NCBI GenBank assembly: GCA_965248255.1
Contig: CBDFIW010000004.1
Span: 1,736,001-1,800,000 of the forward strand
Source of the DNA: JAKZVK01 sp965248255
GTDB lineage: Bacteria > Acidobacteriota > Terriglobia > Bryobacterales > UBA6623
Length of the DNA: 64,000 nucleotides
Reading direction: 5' to 3'
Part shown: positions 24,778-33,132 of the stretch, in pieces
Layout: each line of letters begins with the position of its first letter
Numbering within the stretch: the stretch's first letter is position 1
Notes under the pieces: generated by a model
Database searches by the model: none
What the model was told of the DNA's origin: nothing
Seen by the model: only the letters and a program-made list of their open reading frames with translations
Program-made: the position numbers and the translations under genes

Positions 24778-27600
24778 CTAGGGAGTGAGCTGGCGGATCT
24801 TGGCCCGCGAGCGAGGCCAGAAGGGCGCCGAGTTCGATCCGACCGGCAAGGCGCGATAGAGCCCAAAATCATCGTTCAGCACGCCGAAGCCGGTGAAATA
24901 GATCCGTCCGTCATCGCGCAGATCAAGCGCGCCGAATTGGCGCAGCAGCAGTTCCGGTTGCTCGATGGCGCGCGTCGAGTGAACGATCTGAGCTCGGTTG
25001 TCAGCGCGAATCGCGAGGAACTCAACACCGCGGGCGCCGACGACGTAGGCAATGTCGCCCTGCTGGTTCACGTCGTAATGGCCGGTGAAGTACCGCTCGA
25101 TCGACTCCCCTGGTGGGAGCGCGTTGTCACCAGTCACCACGGAATCCCAAGTCCCGTTGCGGAACTCTACGATCGCAAAGTCGGGAGGGATCGACCAAAT
25201 CGCGTAGAAGCGATCGTCCACCGCGCGGAGAGCCGCACCGAACTGGGGTGTGCGGCCGTTGAGCTGTGATTCCCCGAACACTATTGTCTCTTCCCAACGC
25301 CCACCTGCATAAAGGGAGAAGCCGATGCGATCCTCGGCCGTTGCCAGCAGAGCCATCACACGGCTTTGATTGTCAAGCGCCAAGTTGTTGTTGTCCCACC
25401 AAGCGACGATCGCCCCGTCGGCGGCAGCCGAAGGTGGAGCGAGCTCGCCACGGTAGGCTAGCAATCGAAAACGGGCGTTCTCGAGCAGGTACATCCGCAC
25501 GCCTTCGGTCTCAGTATTGGCGGTAAACACGACACCGCCACGGTCGTTCACAGCGAAGCGCCGGGCAGGTGAGAGGGTCGCGCCATCGAACTCCATTGCG
25601 TTGGGGACCATGGTTTCCACCCGACCGTTGGCGTAGCGTTGGATACCGCCATTACGGGAATGGAAGTAGACGTCGCCCGCGACGTTCGCTACCGCGCAGC
25701 ACGCGCCTTGGAACAGCTCGCCGTTGGGCAACGGATCACCGGCGACCAAGCGCGGTATGGGTTCGGCCGTGCTCGCCGAAAACAGGCTGCTCGGCTGAGA
25801 CAGCAGGAGCTGCGGCGCCCCATCACCGACGTTCGGCACCAGGGAGGCCGGATGGAGATAGAGATTTGATTGCACCGGCAGGGGGTCGCCGGCTTGGATC
25901 ATGACGCCCGGGGCCGGTCCCGACTCAATCAGCACGAGCCCGTTGCGCTCGGTGTGCAGCTGGGCGAAGATCCGCCCGCCCGGAGTGATGACGGCATCCT
26001 CAACACCCGTGATCGCGCCATAGGCGGCAATCAGGTGCTCCAACTGCTCGCCCGGCACAGCGGACTCGACCGTCTCACCGTCCCAGTGGTAGAGCCCTGA
26101 ACCCGCGCCGGGATCCCCCAAGAAGATCACTCCCCCGCCGCCGGCGGAGAAGACTCGGAACAGCTCGTCCAAAGCCAGGGTCGTGGTGGCCCCTTGGGTG
26201 ATGCGCACGAGCTGCACCGGCGCGTCCGACAGGTACGCCCCGAAGGCGACGCCACCCTCGGGCGTGACGTTGAGATCCCACATCCAATCGATCAGCGAGC
26301 CGGCTAACATGTCGCCCACGCCCAGCACGCGCTCGGGCTCGGCCGTGCCGTCACCTTGATAGAGAGCGAAGCCCTGTTCGGCCCCGGCCAGGAAATGGAC
26401 CGTGCCGTTGTTGTCGAGGCCAAAGTCCTCGAACCACGAGAACTCACCGAGGCCCGCTAGAGTTTGATTCGTGGTTCGAATAATCCGCTGGGCGTCACCT
26501 GACTGCTTGAGCAGCGCCGCTCCCTCGATGTCTGTCCCGGGGACGTAGTAGTACGCGCGGAAGGCCATCTCTCCCGAGTCGTTCAGAGATTCCTTGGTCG
26601 TCTCGAAGTCCGAGACCACGCTGAGGGAGCTGAAGCGGGTGTCTTCGAGCACGGTGTACGAGGAGCCCTGCGCGGTCGACAGCATCAACCCTCCCGAACG
26701 TTCCCAGCCACCGATGCTGGTGAGAACATCGCCCTGACGGTTCACGGCCGGCGCGCGGAAGAAACCGATGATCCCGCCGGGCAAGGGGGTCGAACGCCCG
26801 CCGCTTGTCAATAACTCGAAGACGCCGTTGTCATAGAGCATCGGCCCCGCGGCCATCCCGTCGAGCGAGGCGAGGAACGCGATCTGCCCGGTGTCGTTGG
26901 CGCTGAAGCCGGACCCGAAGGTCGGCCGCAGCCGGTGCGCGGAAACGACGTCGCTGCTCGATAGCAGGCGGCTCAGTTGGTACTGCCGCTCCTGCCGGAC
27001 GTTCGCCGTCGCCCTGCCTTCGACTTGGCTGACGAAGCGGAAGAACGCCTCGTACTCGATGATCGCGTGGACGGTGACGCTGCCCCAGGTGTGCGCGCGG
27101 AGCAGTCCGCCTTCGTCGATCGTCGCGACGTCGGTTTCATAGCCGTTGGGACCGGTCACCTGCCAGTAGAAGTGGGTGTTGGGGATGGCGCTCTCCCGGG
27201 CGTCGTACGCCACGGCCTGGAAGCGCCGCTGATCGCCGACGCCCATCTCGGCGGTGGCCGGTGTGACTTCGATGCGCTTGGGCAACACTTGCAGATCCGC
27301 GTAGCCGAACGCCTCTTGCCCGCTGACGGCAATAATGCCGCCGATCCCCAAGCTCAAACCGGTGACCCGGCCGTCGGCGTCCACACGGAGGATCTCGGGA
27401 TCGTCGGAGATCCAAGCGATCGACTTGCTGCTGTCGACATTGCCCTCGCCGTCAAGGAAGGTGGCGGTCAGCCGCAGCTGCGCTCCCAACAGCACACTGC
27501 TCGAAGTGGAGCTGATCTGAACGGTGGGTTGTTGCGCAAGCGCCTGGGAGGCGTACGCGGCGCACAGGCAAAGCAGCGCGATCCGGGAAGCGCGTCTCAT
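24778..27600 (-). CDS. Exported protein with Ig-like start and NxxGxxAF repeats
   Basis: 940 residues from ATG 27600, which starts a signal peptide (MRRASRIALLCLCAAYASQA, cut near ALA-QQ); the open frame above 27600 belongs to the DUF1501 gene in another frame. Residues about 25-110 are BIG2/Ig-like (VQISSTSSSVLLGAQLRLTA; SDDPEILRVDADGRVTGLSL). The rest is a long propeller-like region with NxxGxxAF-type repeats: ANDTGQIAFLA, LNDSGEMAFRA, TPEGGVAFGA, VNDRGGVVFTA, VNQQGDIAYVV. Known as a secreted-protein repeat without a defined job. It is separated from the DUF1501 gene by a single base, so it is the third gene of that operon. Confidence 0.72.
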   Translation of the reverse strand: MRRASRIALLCLCAAYASQALAQQPTVQISSTSSSVLLGAQLRLTATFLDGEGNVDSSKSIAWISDDPEILRVDADGRVTGLSLGIGGIIAVSGQEAFGYADLQVLPKRIEVTPATAEMGVGDQRRFQAVAYDARESAIPNTHFYWQVTGPNGYETDVATIDEGGLLRAHTWGSVTVHAIIEYEAFFRFVSQVEGRATANVRQERQYQLSRLLSSSDVVSAHRLRPTFGSGFSANDTGQIAFLASLDGMAAGPMLYDNGVFELLTSGGRSTPLPGGIIGFFRAPAVNRQGDVLTSIGGWERSGGLMLSTAQGSSYTVLEDTRFSSLSVVSDFETTKESLNDSGEMAFRAYYYVPGTDIEGAALLKQSGDAQRIIRTTNQTLAGLGEFSWFEDFGLDNNGTVHFLAGAEQGFALYQGDGTAEPERVLGVGDMLAGSLIDWMWDLNVTPEGGVAFGAYLSDAPVQLVRITQGATTTLALDELFRVFSAGGGGVIFLGDPGAGSGLYHWDGETVESAVPGEQLEHLIAAYGAITGVEDAVITPGGRIFAQLHTERNGLVLIESGPAPGVMIQAGDPLPVQSNLYLHPASLVPNVGDGAPQLLLSQPSSLFSASTAEPIPRLVAGDPLPNGELFQGACCAVANVAGDVYFHSRNGGIQRYANGRVETMVPNAMEFDGATLSPARRFAVNDRGGVVFTANTETEGVRMYLLENARFRLLAYRGELAPPSAAADGAIVAWWDNNNLALDNQSRVMALLATAEDRIGFSLYAGGRWEETIVFGESQLNGRTPQFGAALRAVDDRFYAIWSIPPDFAIVEFRNGTWDSVVTGDNALPPGESIERYFTGHYDVNQQGDIAYVVGARGVEFLAIRADNRAQIVHSTRAIEQPELLLRQFGALDLRDDGRIYFTGFGVLNDDFGLYRALPVGSNSAPFWPRSRAKIRQLTP

Positions 27601-27601
27601 C

Positions 27602-28939
27602 TCACGCGAACACCTCATCAACCGAGGTGTACTCGCCGGTTTCGGAAAAGGGTACGTATTCGAACTTGCGACCCGAAGGGGTGTCGGTGATGCTCTTGGT
27701 CCAATTGATGCCCAGGGCGGAGTAGGTGGTCGCGATGATGTCCTCGGTGTAGATAGGTCTGCCGCGCCACCAGTCAGGCTCGGTGATCTGCGCGCCCTCG
27801 GCGTCGGTGGCGCCGATAATGGTGGCGCCGGAAGTACCGCCACCCATCATCAGCACGCTCATGGCGTCTTTGTGATGGTCGCGCCCGCCGACACCGTTGA
27901 GATTGCCGGGCGTGCGTCCGAACTCACCCATCATCACGATCAGCGTTTCGTCCAGCTTGCCGGCGGCCTTGAGGTCTGCGACGAGCGCCCCGACCGCGGT
28001 GTCGAACTCCTGGCAGAGCATGTACATGTTGGGCATGTAGGAGCGATCCCACATGCTCTGGTGGGTGTCCCAGCCATGGCTCTGAATGGTGACGTAGGCA
28101 GCTCCGGAGTCGGACTGGATAGCGTTTCGCGCCACGATGCACGAGCGTCCGAACTCATTCGCGCCGTAGCGAGCGTCCTCCTCGGCATCGGACTTGAATA
28201 CGTTGCTAATAACAGGGTCGTACATGAGCCCGCGCGCGGCGTCGTAGAACTCGGCGTGCGTCGCCATCGACTGGTCGGGAGGATTCGCCAGGAAGGGCGC
28301 CTCGAGCTGTTGCAGCAGGGCGAACTTCTGGCTGAAGCGCTCTTGGCTGGCGTCGCCGAAGTACCCGTGCTCCAGAATGTCAAGGCCATCGGCCTGGGAC
28401 GGCGGGCCAAAGGGCTCGAACTCGCCGCCGAGGAACGTCGCACCGCGCACCGGACCGTTGAGCGAGAGGAAAGGCGGCATGTTGCCGCGCCCGCCCAATT
28501 CGAGGCTGACGACTGCGCCGACGTGCGGCGTCTCGGCCTCAAAAGCCGGATTCGACGGGTGCGACGTCTGCAAGTAGAACTGCCCTCGTTCGTGGGCGGC
28601 CTCCCAACTCTTCACCGAGCGCAAGATGCACATATCGCCGGCGAAGACCGAGAGCTTCGGGAACAGTGTCGTATTCAGGACAATGCCGCCGGCGAACTGT
28701 TGCAGATTGGCGTCGGCCGGGTTCCACCCGGCGTCCTTGATGTCAAAGATGTCGAGGTGGCTCGGCGCGCCGTTCATGTTGATGAACAGGCATTGCCGGG
28801 CCGTGCCGCGCGGCTGGACGTCCAGCATCTTCACCTGGGCGTCGCCTCGGCGCGTGACCGCGTGCAGCGCAGCCCAGGCCCCGAGGCCGGTGAGCCATTG
28901 GCGGCGTGTGGGTTTCGTGCATTGATAGCAGCGGTTCAT
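27602..28939 (-). CDS. DUF1501 protein, Tat-exported
   Basis: 445 residues. The twin-arginine leader is TKPTRRQWLTGLGAWAALHA. DUF1501 features (a sulfatase/alkaline-phosphatase-like fold): NGAPSHLDIFDIKDAG, SHGWDTHQSMWDRSYMPN, and VMMGEFGRTPGNLNGVGGRD with HHKDAMSVLMMGGG. Members pair with DUF1549/DUF1553 proteins in Planctomycetes and Solibacter relatives and are thought to act on sulfated or other glycans in the periplasm; the role is not established. Start chosen for MNRCYQCTKPTRRQWL. 33 bases after the DUF1549 gene. Confidence 0.85.
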   Translation of the reverse strand: MNRCYQCTKPTRRQWLTGLGAWAALHAVTRRGDAQVKMLDVQPRGTARQCLFINMNGAPSHLDIFDIKDAGWNPADANLQQFAGGIVLNTTLFPKLSVFAGDMCILRSVKSWEAAHERGQFYLQTSHPSNPAFEAETPHVGAVVSLELGGRGNMPPFLSLNGPVRGATFLGGEFEPFGPPSQADGLDILEHGYFGDASQERFSQKFALLQQLEAPFLANPPDQSMATHAEFYDAARGLMYDPVISNVFKSDAEEDARYGANEFGRSCIVARNAIQSDSGAAYVTIQSHGWDTHQSMWDRSYMPNMYMLCQEFDTAVGALVADLKAAGKLDETLIVMMGEFGRTPGNLNGVGGRDHHKDAMSVLMMGGGTSGATIIGATDAEGAQITEPDWWRGRPIYTEDIIATTYSALGINWTKSITDTPSGRKFEYVPFSETGEYTSVDEVFA

Positions 28940-28972
28940 CAGGGGTCTCGTTTAGGTGAATGTAGGGGCATC

Positions 28973-30713
28973 TCAGTGATTGAACAGAAACTCCGTCTTG
29001 TTCAACAGCGCCCATTGCAAGTCGGAGAGCCAGATCTGGCGGTTACTGCGGTTCGCCGCGAGCGCAATTGCCAGCTCGCTATTCGTCGGCTCCCGGCTCA
29101 GGGTCGCGAGGAAGAGCCTGCGCACCGCTTCGGCGTCAGTGATGTCGGCCGCACTGAGCCGAGCGACGCGGTTCGCGGCGTTACCGAAGGCGTTGCCAAA
29201 CAGCCGGAAGTTCATCTGGAAGCTGTTCATCAGGAACAGCGTTTGGATCAAGCTGGTCTGGTCGGTACGGTCCTGCTGCCACCAATTGCCCCGGCCGAAC
29301 TGATTGACGAAGCTCATGACCGGGTAGTTCGAGCGCGGTTCGCTCGTATCGGGCAGTTGTACGGCGCATTCCAGCGGCTCGTCGAAGCCGTCGAGGAACA
29401 TCGGCGTCCGCGTCAGAGTCGCCTCAGCTACGGCGTCGTAGATCTCCTCGGCCAACAGGCGCCGCGGAAAGTGTTTGGCGAACAGCTTGGTGTACTCGGG
29501 CTTCCACGTCCCCGGATAGGTGCTGGAGAGCTGATACGCGTTCGACTCCGCCAGCAAGCGGATGATCGGCCGCAGCCGATAGCCGCCGTCGATGAAGCGG
29601 TCGGTCAACTCCTCGAGCAGCGCCGGATGGCTTGCCTGCAGCGCCCACGGCGCGGGGGGGGCGGATTGTCAGGGTCGATGCGCTCGAGGTCCCAGGCGTC
29701 GGGCGGGTCGACGATACCGATGCGGAAGAAGTGAGCCCAGAGGTAGTTCACCGTGGCGCGAGCGAACTGGCGGTCGGCTGTCAGGATCCGCGCCAGCTCC
29801 TGCCGCCACTGGCCTGACGTCGGCTCCTCGCCGGTGAGCAGGTAGGCCGGTGTGTACGGGCCCGGCTGCCTAGGAGGCCGGGGGCCGGGGTTGCCGGGGT
29901 CGATGATGCCGTGATAGAAACCCTCCGAGCGGTCGTGAACAAACACCTTGACCTGCTGGCCATAGGCGTCTGCCGGCGACCCGATCATCACCAGCCGCGA
30001 GAAGAACGCCGACATGCGCCAGAACTCGACTCGCGTGCGGCCGGTCAGATACAGATTGATGTCCTCGAGATGCCGCCTGCCGTTGTGACAGGAAACGCAC
30101 TGTGTCTGCACGCCGAGAAAGAGCGTCGTCACCCGGTTGGTCAATACATCCCAGGTGTCCTGCACGGGATCGCCGAGCTGCGTGGCACGCACAGGAAAGT
30201 TCGGGGGCCCGAGCTGGTGGCTGTTACCGGCCGCGGTGATCAGCTCTCGCACCACTTGGTTGTAGGGCCGGTCGCGTTGGACGAAGTCGCGAAGATACTG
30301 GTGAAAGAGATTGCGTCCGGGGTGGCGCGGCGAAGAAACTCGGCGTCGGTGGTCAGCGGCGCAGGCTCGACACCCACCGCGGCCATGGCCGAGAAGATCT
30401 CGTCGTCAATGAAGTTGATGCGCTGCGGGGCCTCACGATGGACAGAGGCCTCGACCGCCAGGTTCTGGTAACGCCGCGCACCGCCGCGGCTTCGGAGAGG
30501 CAACGACAGGAAGGCCCGCTCGCGCGCCAGTGCGGCCTGCACCTTGGCCCGTTGAGCCGCGGGGTAGGCCGGGCAGGAGCCGTCGGCCCCGCCTTCCGCC
30601 GAGAAAGCAGGGCTTGCCAGGAGGGTCAGCGCTAAGGCTGCACGGCCCCATGCGGCGGGGGATCTGGAACCTGCAACCAGGGGGGACCTCTCTCGATCCG
30701 TTCGTGTCGCCAC
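28973..30713 (-). pseudogene. DUF1549/DUF1553 exported protein, broken by two frame changes and an internal loss
   Basis: Three frames make up one protein. The first (GTG 30713 to about 30300) has a leader and NFIDDEIFSAMAAVGVEPAP with LTTDAEFLRRATP. Then the frame jumps to FHQYLRDFVQRDRPYNQVVR, and the 50-65 residues that normally separate these parts in the family are missing, so a deletion of about 150-200 bases is likely. The second frame holds VQTQCVSCHNGRRHLEDINL. It breaks at a run of eight G (29654-29661); the third frame resumes at PAPWALQASHPALLEELTDR and ends at 28973 (NKTEFLFNH). It is probably non-functional, yet the two downstream genes look intact. Confidence 0.7.
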
Positions 30714-31230
30714 GTAATTGGTCGGCTCCGGGGTGTGTCCTATAGGACGTTGATGCTCTGACAGCGCCGCTTTTATTGTTTACGCGTTCTCATCCGTGAA
30801 AGTTCGGGGTGTCGGTGTTGCCATCTAAGACGGAGGCAATCTCGCCTGCGTTCACTTTTTTTGCAGGTCGGTTTCCCTTCGAGGCTAGCACCGCGGTTGC
30901 CGTCTCTCCTTCGGTGATATGCCCTACGCCTGGCCGCGTTGCTTGGTTTATGCCGGGACCTGGCGTGAAGCTGCTGGTGAGGGTCGGCCATCGTCGGACG
31001 GCCGGGTCATCCGCGGAGATCTGAACGAAACTCCTGACGAACCCTGTGCCGCCCGCGTTACGAACCGGGGCACTGCGGCCTTCCATGCCTATTAGGCCTC
31101 GAACACCTGTGGGAATCCGAGAGTTCATCCTGTCCCGGGGCTGCCCGCGGGCTTGACATGTCTAGCCCTTCACTAACTAGCCCCTTCGCTAACTAGCGAT
31201 GATCAATGCTTTCTGCGACACTCAGCTAGA
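30714..31230. other. Intergenic region with short tandem repeat
   Basis: About 515 bases between divergent genes. CTAGCCCTTCACTAA (31162-31176) and CTAGCCCCTTCGCTAA (31177-31192) form an imperfect tandem repeat just after a TTGACA at 31153-31158. A 112-residue minus-strand frame (30790-31128) is open, but it has no recognisable domain or ribosome site, so I do not call it a gene. Confidence 0.35.
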
Positions 31231-32649
31231 TTGTATGGATCTCTCAAGAGCTTCTTCGTCCATCGAGGACTGGCTAGTCTGCTGCTCCTGGGGGCTCTGC
31301 TCACAACGCTGTGCAGCAGCCCACCCGATCCGGCTACCGATCCTTCAACGCCAACTCTGGCGATTCGCAACGCGAGCGTTTTCGACACCCGCTCCGGCAG
31401 TTTCGTCTCAAGTCAGACAGTTCTCATCCGCGGCCACCGAATAGTCAGTGTGGACGCAGCCGAGAAAGCCGAGCTACTACCTGCGACCCAAGTCCTCGAC
31501 GGCCAAGGAAAGTTCCTCATCCCGGGCCTCATTGACGCGCACGTTCATCTGACCCATGTTCTCTACCAGGCCGGGATGACCGCCGACCAGGTCCTTCCCT
31601 ACTTTCTGGCCAACGGGGTTACGAGCGTCCGGAGCACCGGTGACAACGTCGTGGCCGAGAGCCTGCTCCTGCGCTGGGCGGAAGAGAATCCCGACATGTC
31701 TCCGCGTCTGTTTCTCGGAAGCTGGCTGATCGGGAACGCCCCGCCCATCCACCAGGACATCGGGTGGAGTCTGACCTCGCCCAGCGAAGTGCCGGCGTTC
31801 ATCCAGCAGATGTCCAAATGGGGTGTGACGACGCTGAAGATCTACGCGAACTGCCGGCCCTCGGTTGCCCGCGAAGTGATCGAAGAAGGCCACAAGCAGG
31901 GGTTGGTCGTCACGGGACACCTGAGCAGTTATCCAGTGCAAGACGCCATTCGGGACGGAATCGACAGCCTCGAGCACATCGATTCCGTTTCCGATTTCCT
32001 TCGCAAGGATCCGCGAGACCGCCACAGTCTCGACCTGGAAAGCGACGACGCGCGGCAACTCGTCCGGACGATCGCCGACAGCGGCGTCTTCGTTGACCCC
32101 ACGCTCACCGTGTTTTGGGGCACTCTGTTTTTTGTCGATGTCGACGAAATTGTGAATCATCCCGACAATCTCAAGATGCCTCGCCGCTTGAGGGACTTTT
32201 GGGCGGTCGATCGCAAAGGGCGGCTGAACAACTACAGCGCAGGCCCGCTCGAGACGAGGCGGAAAACCTTTCGGAAGTACCAAGACCTGGTCGGCATGCT
32301 TCATCAGGCCGGCGCCAAGATCCTGGTCGGGACCGATGCCCCCGAGCCGCAGGTTGCACCAGGCTACTCTTTACACACAGAAATGGAACTCCTGGTGGAG
32401 TCCGGCATGTCCCCGGCCTCCGTGCTCCAGGCTGCGACGCGTGTCAATGCGGAAGTGCTCCGCGAAGAAAACCATCTAGGGACCATCGAACCCGGAAAGC
32501 TCGCGGATCTGGTGTTGTTGCGAGCGGATCCACTCGAAGACATCCGAAATACGCGGCAGATCGATCACGTTATCAACGGGGGCGAGGTCTTGCGTCCGTC
32601 GGAGATCCTTGCGCGAAGAACAGCCCGTGCATCGCCGGACGAGCCGTAA
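31231..32649 (+). CDS. Exported imidazolonepropionase-like amidohydrolase
   Basis: 472 residues. A hydrophobic leader (RGLASLLLLGALLTTLCSS) is followed by the amidohydrolase set: LIPGLIDAHVHLTHVL (HxH metal site), KIYANCRPSVAREVIEE, a later His in VVTGHLSSYP, the EHID stretch, and LVGTDAPEP with the catalytic Asp. The C-terminus GTIEPGKLADLVLLRADPLE is the family's small beta domain. Relatives hydrolyse cyclic amides, peptides or prolyl compounds; the substrate here cannot be told. The start is uncertain: TTG 31231 is the first codon that keeps the leader. Confidence 0.8.
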   Translation: MYGSLKSFFVHRGLASLLLLGALLTTLCSSPPDPATDPSTPTLAIRNASVFDTRSGSFVSSQTVLIRGHRIVSVDAAEKAELLPATQVLDGQGKFLIPGLIDAHVHLTHVLYQAGMTADQVLPYFLANGVTSVRSTGDNVVAESLLLRWAEENPDMSPRLFLGSWLIGNAPPIHQDIGWSLTSPSEVPAFIQQMSKWGVTTLKIYANCRPSVAREVIEEGHKQGLVVTGHLSSYPVQDAIRDGIDSLEHIDSVSDFLRKDPRDRHSLDLESDDARQLVRTIADSGVFVDPTLTVFWGTLFFVDVDEIVNHPDNLKMPRRLRDFWAVDRKGRLNNYSAGPLETRRKTFRKYQDLVGMLHQAGAKILVGTDAPEPQVAPGYSLHTEMELLVESGMSPASVLQAATRVNAEVLREENHLGTIEPGKLADLVLLRADPLEDIRNTRQIDHVINGGEVLRPSEILARRTARASPDEP

Positions 32650-32675
32650 GCCTTGCGCGACTGGCAACCGCTACC

Positions 32676-32828
32676 CTACACCCTGCCACCGCAGGCCGAC
32701 ACGGTCTGCCCGGTGATGAAGCTGGATTCTTCCGAGAGCAAGAACCTCACAACGTTCGCGATTTCGAGAGGTTCCGCCATCCGCCCCATGGCGGCCAGTC
32801 CAATCAGACGGGGCATGTCCGGACGGCT
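32676..32828 (-). pseudogene. Short-chain dehydrogenase remnant (last ~45 residues)
   Basis: The minus strand reads LAAMGRMAEPLEIANVVRFL then LSEESSFITGQTVSACGGRV and stops at 32676. That is the C-terminal end of a classical SDR (usual length about 250). The rest is missing; the break falls at a dispersed repeat starting near 32829. Confidence 0.75.
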
Positions 32829-32917
32829 CAAACGCCCCTGCCGGGGCTCCGGATTATTTGTGGACTCCACCCAACGGCTTGCGCCGTGGGCTACTTTCAC
32901 ACGTCCGCTTCACGGAC
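32829..32917. repeat. Dispersed repeat, copy A
   Basis: AACGCCCCTGCCGGGGCT ... GTGGGCTACTTTCACACGTC. The minus strand of 62784-62836 carries the same blocks (AACGCCCCTGTCGGGGCT, GTGGGCTACTTTC). It borders the SDR remnant. Confidence 0.5.
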
Positions 32918-33132
32918 TAGGCTCCCCTGTTGCCGGCAAGCTTACGGACGGACCAGGCTATCTCTTGGAGGGCTGATGTGCGAAACGCCGCACCACCACA
33001 GCGGGAGCGGCTTCGGCCGCTTCGGTTGCGGTGCATTGACCCGCCACATCCTGGCTGGTAGCATGGCTGCGGAGCTTGGCGGTGCCGCGATGCGACGTGC
33101 CAGGACACCGCAAGTACCGCAGGGTGAGTCGG

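Noticed and set aside
27524..29734. 736-residue plus-strand frame opposite DUF1501/DUF1549
   Set aside because: GC-rich antisense frame with no domain; the minus strand encodes clear families.
30790..31128. 112-residue minus-strand frame
   Set aside because: No domain, no ribosome site; kept only as a note in the intergenic entry.
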